A stretch of 64,000 bases of DNA from Listeria_A hofi (GTDB lineage: Bacteria > Bacillota > Bacilli > Lactobacillales > Listeriaceae): assembly GCF_963575615.1 (NCBI RefSeq), contig NZ_CAUYTL010000014.1, forward strand, positions 1 through 64,000. Reading direction: 5' to 3'. Each line of letters opens with the position of its first letter. Within the stretch, counting starts at the first letter, position 1. Of the stretch, positions 16,812-26,258 are shown piece by piece. Made by a program: the position numbers and the translations under genes. The notes under the pieces are model-generated. The model saw nothing but the letters and a program-made list of their open reading frames with translations. It did no database searches and had not been told where the DNA came from.

Positions 16812-18791
16812 ATGAGTTTAGATGAATTTATCATCACCGGCGACCCGCTGATTTTAGGAGCCCAAATTTCGATTGCTCTTGTCAGCATTGGTATCGTCGT
16901 GTTACTAACTTATACAAAGAAATGGAAGTGGCTATTCACAGAATGGATTGCTTCTGTTGACCACAAACGCCTTGGGATCATGTATCTTTTGGCAGCAGTA
17001 TTAATGTTTTTCCGTGGTGGGGTTGATGCACTCATGATTCGTACTCAACTTGCAATGCCAGGCATGGAGTTTCTTGATGCTCAGCATTACAATGAGGTAT
17101 TTACGACTCACGGAACAATTATGATCTTATTTATGGCGATGCCGTTCGTTATTGGTTTAATGAACGTTGTTGTGCCGCTTCAAATCGGAGCGCGCGATGT
17201 TGCATTCCCATTTTTGAACAATTTAAGTTTTTGGACATTCTTTATGGGGGCAATGTTATTCAATATTTCCTTCGTAATCGGTGGTAGTCCAGCAGCTGGT
17301 TGGACAAACTACGCGCCGCTTGCCGAGGAGTTCAGTCCAGGTTACGGGATTAACTTCTACTTACTCGGGGTTCAAATTGCCGGTATCGGTACGCTGATGA
17401 CTGGGATTAACTTCATGGTCACGATTCTACGTATGCGAACGAAAGGCATGACGCTTATGAAAATGCCGATGTTCACGTGGACATCATTGATCACTTGTTT
17501 AATTATCGTATTCGCGTTCCCAGTACTTACTGTGGCGCTAGCTTTAATGACGTTTGACCGTCTATTCGGGACGGCATTCTTCACGCTTGCAAATGGCGGG
17601 ATTCCGATGATGTGGGCCAACCTGTTCTGGGTTTGGGGACATCCGGAAGTGTACATCGTTATTTTGCCGGCATTCGGTATTTTCTCCGAGATTATCTCGA
17701 CCTTCTCAAAGAAAAAACTATTCGGTTACCCAGCAATGGTCGCGGCTGTTGTTGTTATTTCCTTACTAAGTTTCCTAGTTTGGGTCCATCACTTCTTCAC
17801 AATGGGCTCTGGGGCAGCAGTTAACTCGTTCTTCTCGATTACAACGATGATGATTGCTATACCGACCGGGATTAAGATATTCAACTGGCTCTTTACCATG
17901 TACAAAGGGCGAATATCCTTCACCACACCGATGCTTTGGTCACTGGCTTTCATACCGAATTTTGTTATTGGTGGGGTTACAGGGGTTATGCTTGCGATGG
18001 CAGCAGCCGATTATCAATATCACAACACGTATTTCCTAGTATCGCATTTCCATTACGTATTAATCGCCGGAACTGTATTCTCCTGTTTCGCAGGTTTGAT
18101 TTACTGGTATCCGAAAATTGTCGGTTATCGTTTGAATGAGAAAATTGGTAAGTGGTTCTTCTGGGTATTTGTGATTGGATTTAACGTATGTTTCTTCCCT
18201 CAATATTTCCTAGGGCTTGATGGTATGCCACGCCGTATTCACACATACGTACAAGGCGATGGTTGGACGACGCTTAACTTCATCTCAACAGTTGGTGCGT
18301 TCCTAATGGGAGCTGCATTCCTAATTCTATGTTGGAATATCGTTTACAGTTACAAAAACTCTAAACGCGAAACAACTGGTGACCCATGGGATGCACGTAC
18401 GCTCGAGTGGGCAACTTCTTCAGCAGTACCACCAAAATATAATTTCGCTAAATTGCCAGAATGGAACGATCTTGATGATTTCTGGGAGAAAAAACAACGC
18501 GGTGAAACATATAATGATGACAAAAACTATAAACATATTCACATGCCAAACAATACATTACTTGGCTTCGTGATGTCTGTGTTCTTCTTTATCGCTGGTT
18601 TCGGACTAGTCTTTTATTGGTACTGGCTTGGTCTTCTTGGCGGCCTTGGCGTGCTCGCATGTCTTGCATATCGTTCGTTCAAGAAAGATGACGGTTACCA
18701 TGTCGAAGTACCTGAAATTGTCGCTACCGAAGAACAAGCAGCACGTGAATTTAAAACAGGCATAAAGGAGGGTAACCCATGGAACCTATAA
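16812..18791 (+). CDS. qoxB: Quinol oxidase subunit I (heme-copper catalytic subunit)
   Basis: A 659-aa, roughly 14-helix subunit that reduces O2 and pumps protons. Heme and CuB ligand motifs are visible: TTHGTIMI near the N-terminus, WVWGHPEVYIVILPAFGIF with the His-Tyr cross-link region, VWVHHFFTMG, and HNTYFLVSHFHYVLI. Length and order match Bacillus and Listeria QoxB. A GGGGGGT ribosome-binding site lies upstream. The 3' end overlaps qoxC by 13 nt. Confidence 0.97.
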   Translation: MSLDEFIITGDPLILGAQISIALVSIGIVVLLTYTKKWKWLFTEWIASVDHKRLGIMYLLAAVLMFFRGGVDALMIRTQLAMPGMEFLDAQHYNEVFTTHGTIMILFMAMPFVIGLMNVVVPLQIGARDVAFPFLNNLSFWTFFMGAMLFNISFVIGGSPAAGWTNYAPLAEEFSPGYGINFYLLGVQIAGIGTLMTGINFMVTILRMRTKGMTLMKMPMFTWTSLITCLIIVFAFPVLTVALALMTFDRLFGTAFFTLANGGIPMMWANLFWVWGHPEVYIVILPAFGIFSEIISTFSKKKLFGYPAMVAAVVVISLLSFLVWVHHFFTMGSGAAVNSFFSITTMMIAIPTGIKIFNWLFTMYKGRISFTTPMLWSLAFIPNFVIGGVTGVMLAMAAADYQYHNTYFLVSHFHYVLIAGTVFSCFAGLIYWYPKIVGYRLNEKIGKWFFWVFVIGFNVCFFPQYFLGLDGMPRRIHTYVQGDGWTTLNFISTVGAFLMGAAFLILCWNIVYSYKNSKRETTGDPWDARTLEWATSSAVPPKYNFAKLPEWNDLDDFWEKKQRGETYNDDKNYKHIHMPNNTLLGFVMSVFFFIAGFGLVFYWYWLGLLGGLGVLACLAYRSFKKDDGYHVEVPEIVATEEQAAREFKTGIKEGNPWNL

Positions 18792-19390
18792 AAGAAAATT
18801 CCAGCCTTCCGTTAGAATATCAATCGGAACAAGGTAGTTTAAACATTTTGGGCTTCTGGATTTTCCTAGGCGCCGAGATTGCGTTATTCGGAACATTGTT
18901 CGCAACTTATTTTGTTATGTATAGTGGTGGCTCCAATGCTGGTCATCCACCATCCGAAATGTTCGAGTTACCGCTCGTTCTAATCATGACATTTTTACTT
19001 TTAACAAGTAGTTTTACGTGTGGTCTTGCTATTGGTGAGATGCGCAAAGGTAACGTTAAACGTCTGATGATTTACTCGATTATCACGTTACTTCTAGGTG
19101 CTGGATTCGTAGGTTTTGAGATTTACGAGTTTGCGCATTACGTGATGGAAGGCGTTACACTGAAAGTAGGCTCTTACTGGTCCGCATTCTTCGTTTTACT
19201 GGGTACCCATGGTCTCCACGTAACGATTGGTTTGTTCTGGATTTCGTTTATTCTAATTCAAATAAAAATGCGTGGCTTAACGGCTCAAGCAGCTTCAAAA
19301 GTATTCATTTCAAGCCTTTATTGGCATTTCCTAGACGTTGTGTGGATTTTCATCTTCACAGGTGTCTATCTGTTAGGGATGGTGAATTAA
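18779..19390 (+). CDS. qoxC: Quinol oxidase subunit III
   Basis: A 203-aa protein with five transmembrane helices and the heme-copper subunit III signature (NILGFWIFLGAEIALFGTLFATY, and GTHGLHVTIGLFW). It supports assembly and proton uptake of the oxidase. The ATG lies within the end of qoxB, preceded by AAGGAGG, so translation is coupled. Confidence 0.95.
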   Translation: MEPIKENSSLPLEYQSEQGSLNILGFWIFLGAEIALFGTLFATYFVMYSGGSNAGHPPSEMFELPLVLIMTFLLLTSSFTCGLAIGEMRKGNVKRLMIYSIITLLLGAGFVGFEIYEFAHYVMEGVTLKVGSYWSAFFVLLGTHGLHVTIGLFWISFILIQIKMRGLTAQAASKVFISSLYWHFLDVVWIFIFTGVYLLGMVN

Positions 19391-19391
19391 T

Positions 19392-19721
19392 ATGGCGAAA
19401 AACAAAGCGAACACGGCACATGTTGAAGAGGGCATTCCGTGGAAACATATCATTGGTTTTGCCCTATCGATTGCATTGACACTTCTAGCTGTCTGGGTTG
19501 TATTCGAATCTACGCTAAGTAAATCAGTAATCATTACGGTTATCTTTATCTTTGCGTTCATTCAAGCAGCATTGCAGCTACTCATGTTCATGCACATGAC
19601 AGAAGGCCAAAATGGACGTATCCAAGTCGGTAATATTCTATTCGCGGCATTCATTGCGATTGTTGTCGTTATGGGATCTTATTGGGTTATGGAAATTGGA
19701 CATATGAACCACCTACTTTAA
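19392..19721 (+). CDS. qoxD: Quinol oxidase subunit IV
   Basis: A 109-aa protein with three predicted transmembrane helices of the cytochrome C oxidase subunit IV (COX4_pro) type. It starts one base after the qoxC stop. The conserved C-terminal HMTEGQNGR followed by a last helix matches QoxD, the small assembly subunit. The operon ends at the terminator just downstream. Confidence 0.93.
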   Translation: MAKNKANTAHVEEGIPWKHIIGFALSIALTLLAVWVVFESTLSKSVIITVIFIFAFIQAALQLLMFMHMTEGQNGRIQVGNILFAAFIAIVVVMGSYWVMEIGHMNHLL

Positions 19722-19742
19722 AAATTGGGGTTTGAGAGAAAT

Positions 19743-19787
19743 AAAGACCTTTGGATGGCGTTGGTTGCGCTATTCAAAGGTCTTTTT
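19743..19787 (+). terminator. qox operon terminator
   Basis: An 11-bp stem, AAAGACCTTTG (19743-19753) with CAAAGGTCTTT (19775-19785), is followed by Ts. Confidence 0.85.
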
Positions 19788-19794
19788 CATGTAT

Positions 19795-19900
19795 TTAGTT
19801 GATTTTAAGTTTCTTCTGTTTTGCTAGAAGGAATATGATTAGGAAAACTGTAGTAGCGAAGAGAAGGCTACAACTGGAATTTGCTCCATGTCTGTTATCT
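19795..19900 (-). pseudogene. Possible cell-wall sorting signal remnant
   Basis: A minus-strand frame ending at a TAA (19795-19797) reads GANSS, then a hydrophobic run (SLLFATTVFLIIFLLA) and a basic tail KQKKLKIN. That is the layout of the C-terminus of a sortase-anchored protein, but the LPXTG itself is not intact (RHGANSS) and no gene body is left. Low confidence: short hydrophobic frames can arise by chance. Confidence 0.3.
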
Positions 19901-19938
19901 CTTTTAAAGTGCCTGCAGTGGTACATTAATATAAAAAT

Positions 19939-19983
19939 ACACGATTCCCATTCAGTGATACATAACTAGCATGGGAATCGTGT
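19939..19983 (-). terminator. Terminator of the deoR-type gene
   Basis: A perfect 13-bp stem (19939-19951 and 19971-19983), followed on the minus strand by a T-rich stretch, directly after the stop codon of the regulator gene. Confidence 0.8.
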
Positions 19984-19988
19984 TTAGC

Positions 19989-20753
19989 TTAGTAAATAAG
20001 CGTCACGTCTTTTTCTCTTAAGAATTGCTGCCACTCATGCGACGGTTCTTTGTCGGTGATTAGGTAGTCGATTTCTGAGATGTCGACAATTTTGATGAAG
20101 GCATTTTTGTCGAATTTTGATGAATCGGCTACTAGTATCACCTTATTTGCACGCTTTAGCATGTGATTTTTGATTTCAGCTTCGGGCTCGTTGGAATCTG
20201 TGATACCATTTTCCATGGTGAGGCCTTTGCAGCTGATAATTGCGTAATCCACGAAGTAGCGGCTGATGGTATTGGCAGCGTCGGAGCCGATTAGCGAGTT
20301 GGACTTGGTACGTAGGGTGCCGCCTGTTAGAATGAGGTGGACTTTGAATTTGGAAAGTAAGTCAACTGCTGTGATAGAGTTGGTAATAATAGTGAGATTC
20401 TCTTTTTCACGGACGAGTAGATTCAGTGCTTCGAAAACGGTGGAACTCGTGTCTGCAATGAGGGAGTCGCCAGTCTTGATGAGTGATGTTGTTTTTGTTG
20501 CGATTTTCTTCTTTTCTTCCACATTGATGATGTTTCTCGTTGCGTATGGTAAATCTTCGTTTGTGTGCTGGCTGAGTGTTGCTCCGCCGTAACTGCGGTC
20601 CACGATGCCTTCCTTCTCCAATTTGTCGAGGTCGCGCCGAATAGTTTCTTCGGATACGCTGAAAATTTTAGCTAGTTGGGATACGTGGACTTTCTTGTTT
20701 TTCTTGATTTCTGATAGTATTTTGTCTTTTCGCTCGAAAGCAAGCATATTCAT
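19989..20753 (-). CDS. DeoR-family repressor, probable rhamnose operon regulator
   Basis: A roughly 254-aa DeoR-type protein. The N-terminal winged HTH (residues about 18-55) contains VHVSQLAKIFSVSEETIRRD and the family motif RSYGGAT. The C-terminal DeoRC sugar-phosphate sensor domain includes LILTGGTLRTKSNSLIG and IISCKGLTMENGITD. It is divergent from rhaB, so control of the rhamnose operon by a rhamnose-derived phosphosugar is likely. As I recall, L. monocytogenes has an AraC-type regulator at this locus instead. ATG 20753 is chosen. ATG 20747 has better spacing from AAGGA and is also possible. Confidence 0.85.
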   Translation of the reverse strand: MNMLAFERKDKILSEIKKNKKVHVSQLAKIFSVSEETIRRDLDKLEKEGIVDRSYGGATLSQHTNEDLPYATRNIINVEEKKKIATKTTSLIKTGDSLIADTSSTVFEALNLLVREKENLTIITNSITAVDLLSKFKVHLILTGGTLRTKSNSLIGSDAANTISRYFVDYAIISCKGLTMENGITDSNEPEAEIKNHMLKRANKVILVADSSKFDKNAFIKIVDISEIDYLITDKEPSHEWQQFLREKDVTLIY

Positions 20754-20847
20754 CACATCCTTGTCTACTTCATTGTAAACAATGGCGGATTTACAATCAA
20801 GTTTTAATTGAATGCCACGAAAAACTACATAAAAATTAAATTAAATG

Positions 20848-20876
20848 TTGACTTAATGACTGATTTAGTTTATTCT
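20848..20876 (+). promoter_or_regulatory. rha operon promoter
   Basis: TTGACT (20848-20853) and TATTCT (20871-20876) with 17-bp spacing, 36 bp before the rhaB start, in the gap shared with the divergent DeoR gene. Confidence 0.7.
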
Positions 20877-20912
20877 TGGTTTATAAATTGAAAATGTGAA
20901 GGAGGAGCGTCT

Positions 20913-22373
20913 TTGAAACATGTGGCTGTGGATGTGGGCGCGTCTAGTGGGCGCTTACTTATGGGTGAGTTGCTGAACGGAAAGATTGAGCTGACAGAGA
21001 TTCATCGTTTTCAAAATGGTTTCACGGAAGTCGAAGGTCAATGTTTATGGGACATTGATCATATTTTCGCAAATATTATATTGGGCTTGGAAAAATTGAA
21101 GAAGGCTGGCGTTACACGTTGTACATTAGGCATTGACACATGGGCGGTGGACTATTGCTTAGTAGATAAAGATGGTAAGCGGTTACACGAGGTGGTTAGT
21201 TATCGTGATAAGCGGACTGATTGTGCGATGGATGCGGTTTTGGCAGAGGTGCCAGCTGTGGACATTTATGCGAAGACGGGCATTCAGTTTTTGCAGTTCA
21301 ATTCGCTGTATCAGTTATATGTAGAGGATACGGGACTTAAAGCGCGGACGGACTCGGTCATGATGGTGCCTGATTATTTGGGATATCTTTTGACAGGTGT
21401 TGGTGTGACAGAGGTTACGAATGCTTCTTCTACGCAAATGTTGAACTTACATACAAAAGAATTTGATGTGGATTTGTTGAATTTAGTGGGGTTGGATGCA
21501 GGACAGTTTTCGCGGTTTGTGAAGCCGGGTGAGATGTTAGGAAAGCTTTCGGCAGAGTTACATACACGTTATGATTTGCCGGATTGTGGTGTAATTACGG
21601 TTGCAACACATGATACGGCTTCGGCAGTGCTTGGTGCGCCAGGTGTTGGTGGGGATTGGGCGTTTTTATCGAGTGGGACGTGGTCACTTCTTGGGGTCGA
21701 GTTGCCAAATCCGATTAATAGTAGAAAGGCGTTTGCGGCTAATTATACGAATGAGTGGGGCGCGTATGATACATTCCGCTTTTTGAAAAATATCATGGGG
21801 TTGTGGCTGATTCAAGAGGTGGCTCGTATGCAGAATTATGCGTATAGTTATGCGGAGCTTGCGGAATTGGCAGCGCACGAGGAGCCATTTGCAGTCTTGA
21901 TTGGTGTGGATGATCAACGGTTTTTGAATCCGGCGAATATGATTACGGAAATTCAAGCGTATTGTGCGGAGACAGGGCAGGAGATCCCACGGACACCGGG
22001 AAAATTGGTGCGTGTTATTTATGATAGTTTGGCGATTCAGTATGCGATTCAGATTGATCAGTTGCAGGCGTTGACGGGGCAAGAAATCAGGCACCTTCAT
22101 ATTATTGGTGGCGGCGCGAATATTGCGATTTTGAACCAGTTGACGGCTGATTTGACAGGGATTACGGTATATGCGGGGCCGACTGAGGCGACTGGGCTTG
22201 GCAATTTGGCGGTGCAGTTGATTGCAAGTGGTGAGGCCAAGGATATAGCGGAGGTTCGGGAGTTGATTCGCGAATCGACGCCGATGAAAACATATACACC
22301 GAGCGATGGTGTGAATATGACGGAAATTCGAGCAAAGTACACAAATATATCTGGGAAACAGGAGGCTTTTTAA
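20913..22373 (+). CDS. rhaB: Rhamnulokinase
   Basis: A 486-aa FGGY-family kinase that phosphorylates L-rhamnulose to rhamnulose-1-phosphate. The N-terminus has the ATPase phosphate loop VDVGASSGR. The substrate region includes LGIDTWAVDYCLVD, and the C-terminal ATP site includes HIIGGGANIAILNQLTAD and GPTEATGLGN. The start is TTG, with GAAGGAGGAG in front. It is the first gene of rhaB-rhaA-rhaD-rhaM-transporter. The stop codon touches the rhaA ATG. Confidence 0.95.
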   Translation: MKHVAVDVGASSGRLLMGELLNGKIELTEIHRFQNGFTEVEGQCLWDIDHIFANIILGLEKLKKAGVTRCTLGIDTWAVDYCLVDKDGKRLHEVVSYRDKRTDCAMDAVLAEVPAVDIYAKTGIQFLQFNSLYQLYVEDTGLKARTDSVMMVPDYLGYLLTGVGVTEVTNASSTQMLNLHTKEFDVDLLNLVGLDAGQFSRFVKPGEMLGKLSAELHTRYDLPDCGVITVATHDTASAVLGAPGVGGDWAFLSSGTWSLLGVELPNPINSRKAFAANYTNEWGAYDTFRFLKNIMGLWLIQEVARMQNYAYSYAELAELAAHEEPFAVLIGVDDQRFLNPANMITEIQAYCAETGQEIPRTPGKLVRVIYDSLAIQYAIQIDQLQALTGQEIRHLHIIGGGANIAILNQLTADLTGITVYAGPTEATGLGNLAVQLIASGEAKDIAEVRELIRESTPMKTYTPSDGVNMTEIRAKYTNISGKQEAF

Positions 22374-23657
22374 ATGGGGAATGAGAAATTGCAACAGCAG
22401 TATGATTGGGCAAAAGAGGAGTACGCGAAATATGGTGTGAATGTGGATGATGTTTTGAAGCGATTGGCGGATGTGAAAATTTCGATGCATTGTTGGCAAG
22501 GTGATGATGTGACTGGTTTTATGAATCCTAACCAAGAGCTTACGGGTGGTATTTCGGTGACGGGTAATTATCCGGGTGCTGCGCGTACGCCAGAGCAGTT
22601 ACGTCAAGATTTAGAGAAGGCTTTTTAGTTGATTCCTGGGAAACATAAGGTGAATCTGCATGCGATGTATGTAGATACGGATGAGAAAGTGGATTTAGAT
22701 GAGATTGAGCCAGCGCATTATGCAAAATGGGTGGACTGGGCAAAAGCGCAAGGCTTGGGCTTGGATTTCAATCCCACATTTTTCTCACATCCTAACTCGG
22801 AGGAGGGTTTTACGTTGAGTCATCCCGACAAGAAGATTCGCGATTTTTGGATTGAGCACGGGAAACGGGCTCGAAAGGTTGCAGCTTATTTTGGTGAAGA
22901 GTTAGGGCAAACATCGGTCAATAATTTTTGGGTTCCTGATGGTTATAAGGATAATCCGGTTGATCGTTTGGCACCACGAAAGCGTTTAATGGAGTCGCTG
23001 GATACTATTTTTGCGGAGGAATTGGACCGGAAATACACGTTGGATGCGGTGGAAAGTAAGTTGTTTGGGCTTGGTGCAGAAGCTTATACTGTCGGATCGC
23101 ACGAGTTTTATATGGGATATGGGATAACGCGAAATAAATTGATTTGTATGGATGCAGGGCACTTCCATCCGACTGAGGTGATTTCGAACAAGTTGTCATC
23201 ATTATCTTTGTTTAGTGAGGGAATCCTGTTGCATGTGAGTCGTCCGGTGCGTTGGGACAGCGATCATGTGGTCATTATGGATGATGAGTTGCAGGAGATT
23301 GGGCGCGAATTAGTTCGTAATGACTTGCTTGGAAAAACGCATATCGGTTTGGATTTCTTTGACGCAACGATTAATCGCGTGGCAGCATGGGTTATTGGAA
23401 CGCGAAACACTTTGAAGGCTCTTTTAAAAGCGATGCTCGAGCCTGCGGAATACTTGCGGAAGATTGAACTGAATGGTGATTATACATCACGCTTGGCGCT
23501 GACCGAGGAATTGAAGGACTTTCCTTTTTCAGCGGTGTGGGACTATTATTGCAAATCGCAAAATGTGCCAGTTCGCGAGGCGTGGTTAAAAGAAGTGAAG
23601 GATTATGAGAAAAATGTGTTGGTAAAACGGTCTGAGGAGGCAATTGGAATTGAGTAA
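22374..23657 (+). pseudogene. rhaA: L-rhamnose isomerase interrupted by in-frame TAG
   Basis: Ignoring one stop codon this is a normal-length (427 codons) rhamnose isomerase converting L-rhamnose to L-rhamnulose. Codons 1-84 carry KISMHCWQGDDVTGF. Codon 85 (22626-22628) is TAG between LEKAF and LIPGKHKVNLHAMY. The same frame continues with metal and substrate residues (GLGLDFNPTFFSHPNSEEGFTLSHPD, CMDAGHFHPTEVISNK, DSDHVVIMDDE) to the normal end. No other defect is seen. The rest of the operon is intact, so the change is recent, suppressed, or an error in the sequence. Without it the strain could not use rhamnose by this route. Confidence 0.88.
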
Positions 23658-24480
23658 AGATGTTGTAACAGCACCATTCGTGCAGGAAATGATGAAAGTA
23701 ACGGCGAATTTGTATCGACTAGGTTGGGATGAAAGAAATGGCGGGAATATTAGTTATTTACTGACTGAGACAGAGGTTGGCGAATATGTCAATCTGAACC
23801 ATGTAATTCGCACAATTCCAATGATTTTTGACGGGATAGAGCTCGCTGGGAAATATTTTATTGTGACGGGTTCAGGAAAGTATTTTAAAAATGTTATCGA
23901 TGCACCGGAAGTGAATCTTGGAATTATACGCGTTTCTGAAACGGGCAAAAGCGTGGAACTACTATGGGGATTCGCGGATGGAGGCGTACCGACAAGTGAG
24001 TTACCAGCACATTTTATGAGTCATATTGAACGGTTGAAAATTGATTCAGATCACCGTATTATTATGCACAATCATGCGACGAACATTATCGCGATGACTT
24101 TCACGCATTCGCTTGCGGAACGTGATTTTACGCGTACTTTGTGGCAAATGTGTACGGAATGCATCGTAGTTTTTCCAGAAGGTGTTGGCATTTTGCCGTG
24201 GATGGTACCTGGTACAGACGCGATTGGGATGGCAACAGCTGCGAAAATGCGAGAATTTCGACTGGTTATTTGGCCACATCATGGAATTTTCGGAGCTGGG
24301 AGTACGATGGATGAAGTGTTTGGCTTGATTGAAACAGCTGAGAAGGCTGCGGAAGTTTATACACTGGTTCAAGCACAAGGTGGTGCGCAGCAAACGATTA
24401 CGGATCAACAATTACAAGATTTGGCAGATGCGTTTGGCGTGACTGCAAAATCAGGATATTTACAAATAGGCGTCAAGTAA
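23644..24480 (+). CDS. rhaD: Rhamnulose-1-phosphate aldolase
   Basis: A 278-aa class II aldolase (AraD/FucA fold) that splits rhamnulose-1-phosphate into DHAP and L-lactaldehyde. Zinc-binding histidines lie in HRIIMHNHATNI and in WPHHGIFGAG, with the fold signature RNGGNISYL near the N-terminus. The TTG start overlaps the end of rhaA by 14 nt and is preceded by GAGGAGG. TTG 23650 is possible too. A small hairpin (24487-24516) separates it from rhaM. Confidence 0.93.
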   Translation: MELSKDVVTAPFVQEMMKVTANLYRLGWDERNGGNISYLLTETEVGEYVNLNHVIRTIPMIFDGIELAGKYFIVTGSGKYFKNVIDAPEVNLGIIRVSETGKSVELLWGFADGGVPTSELPAHFMSHIERLKIDSDHRIIMHNHATNIIAMTFTHSLAERDFTRTLWQMCTECIVVFPEGVGILPWMVPGTDAIGMATAAKMREFRLVIWPHHGIFGAGSTMDEVFGLIETAEKAAEVYTLVQAQGGAQQTITDQQLQDLADAFGVTAKSGYLQIGVK

Positions 24481-24538
24481 ATTTTATAGGGTGGCGGCAA
24501 GTCTGCGCTACCCTAAATATAATAGGAGGAGTCGCAAC

Positions 24539-24853
24539 ATGGAGAGAATGGCATCGGTTATGTACTTGAAGGACGGTTTTACAGAGGAATATAAGGCTAG
24601 GCATGATGAATTATGGCCGGAAATGGAGCAAGCCTTGAAGGATCATGGAGCGCATAATTATTCGATTTTCTTGGATGATAATACACACGTTTTGTTCGCG
24701 TACTTAGAAGTTGAAAGTAGAGAAAAATACGACGAAATTGCATCGACAGAAATTTGCAAGAAGTGGTGGGCGTATATGGAACCGTTGATGGAGACAAATG
24801 AAGATAACAGCCCAGTTTCGAAAAATTTAACACCTGTTTTTTATCTTGCGTAA
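24539..24853 (+). CDS. rhaM: L-rhamnose mutarotase
   Basis: A 104-aa protein of the RhaM family that interconverts alpha and beta L-rhamnose. The N-terminus MERMASVMYLKDGFTEEYKARHDELWPEM contains the conserved catalytic-region histidine, and the KKWWAYMEPLM segment follows. The ATG comes after AGGAGGAG. The frame open upstream of it (from 24491) crosses the hairpin after rhaD and is not coding. Located between rhaD and the transporter. Confidence 0.93.
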   Translation: MERMASVMYLKDGFTEEYKARHDELWPEMEQALKDHGAHNYSIFLDDNTHVLFAYLEVESREKYDEIASTEICKKWWAYMEPLMETNEDNSPVSKNLTPVFYLA

Positions 24854-24875
24854 CATAGAAAAGGAGGAAAAATGT

Positions 24876-26183
24876 ATGGCGAATGCAGGGCAAGGTAGTT
24901 TAAAAGCGACTCTTACTGTTTCGATGTCTAATTTTTTGGAGGCTGGATCGATTGTTGCGGCTGCTGGGGGACTCACATTATGGGTGAATTATTTGAATTT
25001 ATCAGATGCGTCTGTCGGTTTGCTCGGGGCGGTTAGTGCGAATGGCTTTGGATCGGCCGTTGGAGCGTTTATCGGTGGTGCGCTCGTTGATAAATATGGA
25101 CGGAAATTTATCTATAAATATGATTTGATTGTGTATATGATTGGTGTACTTTTGATAGCGCTGTCATTGAACTTTGGTATGTTGTTGACGGGGTATATTG
25201 TCACGGGTATAGCAGTTGGTGCGGCGATTCCGGCAGCTTGGACGTATATTGCAGAAGAGGCGCCAGCAAAGAATCGGGCAGCGCATGTTGGATATGGACA
25301 GTTGGCTTGGTCGGTAGGACCTGCTGTGATGCTGTTTTTGGCGGTATTAATGGCACCGCTTGGTTTGATGGGAAGTCGGATTATTTTTGGAATGTTATTT
25401 GTAATCGCTCTCATCACTTGGATTTTACAGCAGCAAATTAATGAATCTACTGTTTGGGAAGATCAGAAAAAAGAGGATGCAAAAGCGGAGAATGTAGGCA
25501 AAAAAGTCTCGATTAAAGAGTTATTTACTATTAAGGCCAACCGAAAAGCGATTATTCTTGTGCTCGGAATCTACTTTTTCTGGAATTTGGTTGCGGGTGT
25601 TATGGGTTATTTCATGCCGTATATTTATCAAGTTGTTGGCGGTTTGACGCCGGCGCACGCGAATCTATTACAAGGAACGTTATGGGTATTTACGATTCTA
25701 TCAACGTACTTTGTTTTCATTAAATTGGGCGATAAGCTGAACCGGAAATTGTTGTTTGGAATTGGTGCGGTGATGGGGATTTTAGCGTGGATTATTCTGG
25801 CGTTTGGCTCGATGGGAATGACGCAATTGCTATTATTTATTATTTTGTGGGGCATTGCGGCTGGATTTGGAGCGCAAGCATTTTACGGATTATGGGCAGG
25901 CGAACTTTTCAAAACACAATATCGAGCAAAAGTTCAAGGATTAATGTTTGGATTGGTACGCGTTGGTGTTGGTTTGATTTCACTTGTCGTGCCAGCTATG
26001 ATTACTTTCCTAGGTTTCAAAGCGGCGGGAGTCGTGATGATTATTTTCCTTGTGATTCATTTAATTATTGGGCTAGTCTTAGCACCGGAAACGCGTGGTA
26101 AGACGCTGAAAGAGATTGAGGAAGAGCGTTATGGTTCCGAGGAAAAAGGCATTATTGAGACTGAGCAATTAGATGGTTTATAG
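24876..26183 (+). CDS. MFS sugar porter, probable rhamnose transporter
   Basis: A 435-aa, 12-helix MFS protein of the sugar porter type: loop 2-3 signature GGALVDKYGRKFIY, the mid-loop insert typical of the family, and C-terminal PETRGKTLKEIEEERYG. Its position as last gene of the rhamnose operon, as with lmo2850 in Listeria, makes L-rhamnose the likely substrate. The ATG at 24876 follows AGGAGG. ATG 24872 is out of frame. No strong terminator follows immediately: the next unit downstream is an sRNA-like element with its own promoter. Confidence 0.9.
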   Translation: MANAGQGSLKATLTVSMSNFLEAGSIVAAAGGLTLWVNYLNLSDASVGLLGAVSANGFGSAVGAFIGGALVDKYGRKFIYKYDLIVYMIGVLLIALSLNFGMLLTGYIVTGIAVGAAIPAAWTYIAEEAPAKNRAAHVGYGQLAWSVGPAVMLFLAVLMAPLGLMGSRIIFGMLFVIALITWILQQQINESTVWEDQKKEDAKAENVGKKVSIKELFTIKANRKAIILVLGIYFFWNLVAGVMGYFMPYIYQVVGGLTPAHANLLQGTLWVFTILSTYFVFIKLGDKLNRKLLFGIGAVMGILAWIILAFGSMGMTQLLLFIILWGIAAGFGAQAFYGLWAGELFKTQYRAKVQGLMFGLVRVGVGLISLVVPAMITFLGFKAAGVVMIIFLVIHLIIGLVLAPETRGKTLKEIEEERYGSEEKGIIETEQLDGL

Positions 26184-26258
26184 TAGAAAGCTACTTTATT
26201 AATAAAAATTTCACATTTTCATCTTAAAAAATTCATGACTGTCCTGTAATATAGATTT

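Noticed and set aside
21684..22535. A 283-codon minus-strand frame across rhaB and rhaA
   Set aside because: It is a shadow of rhaB. Its product has no recognisable domain, and rhaB has a clear start, motifs and operon position.
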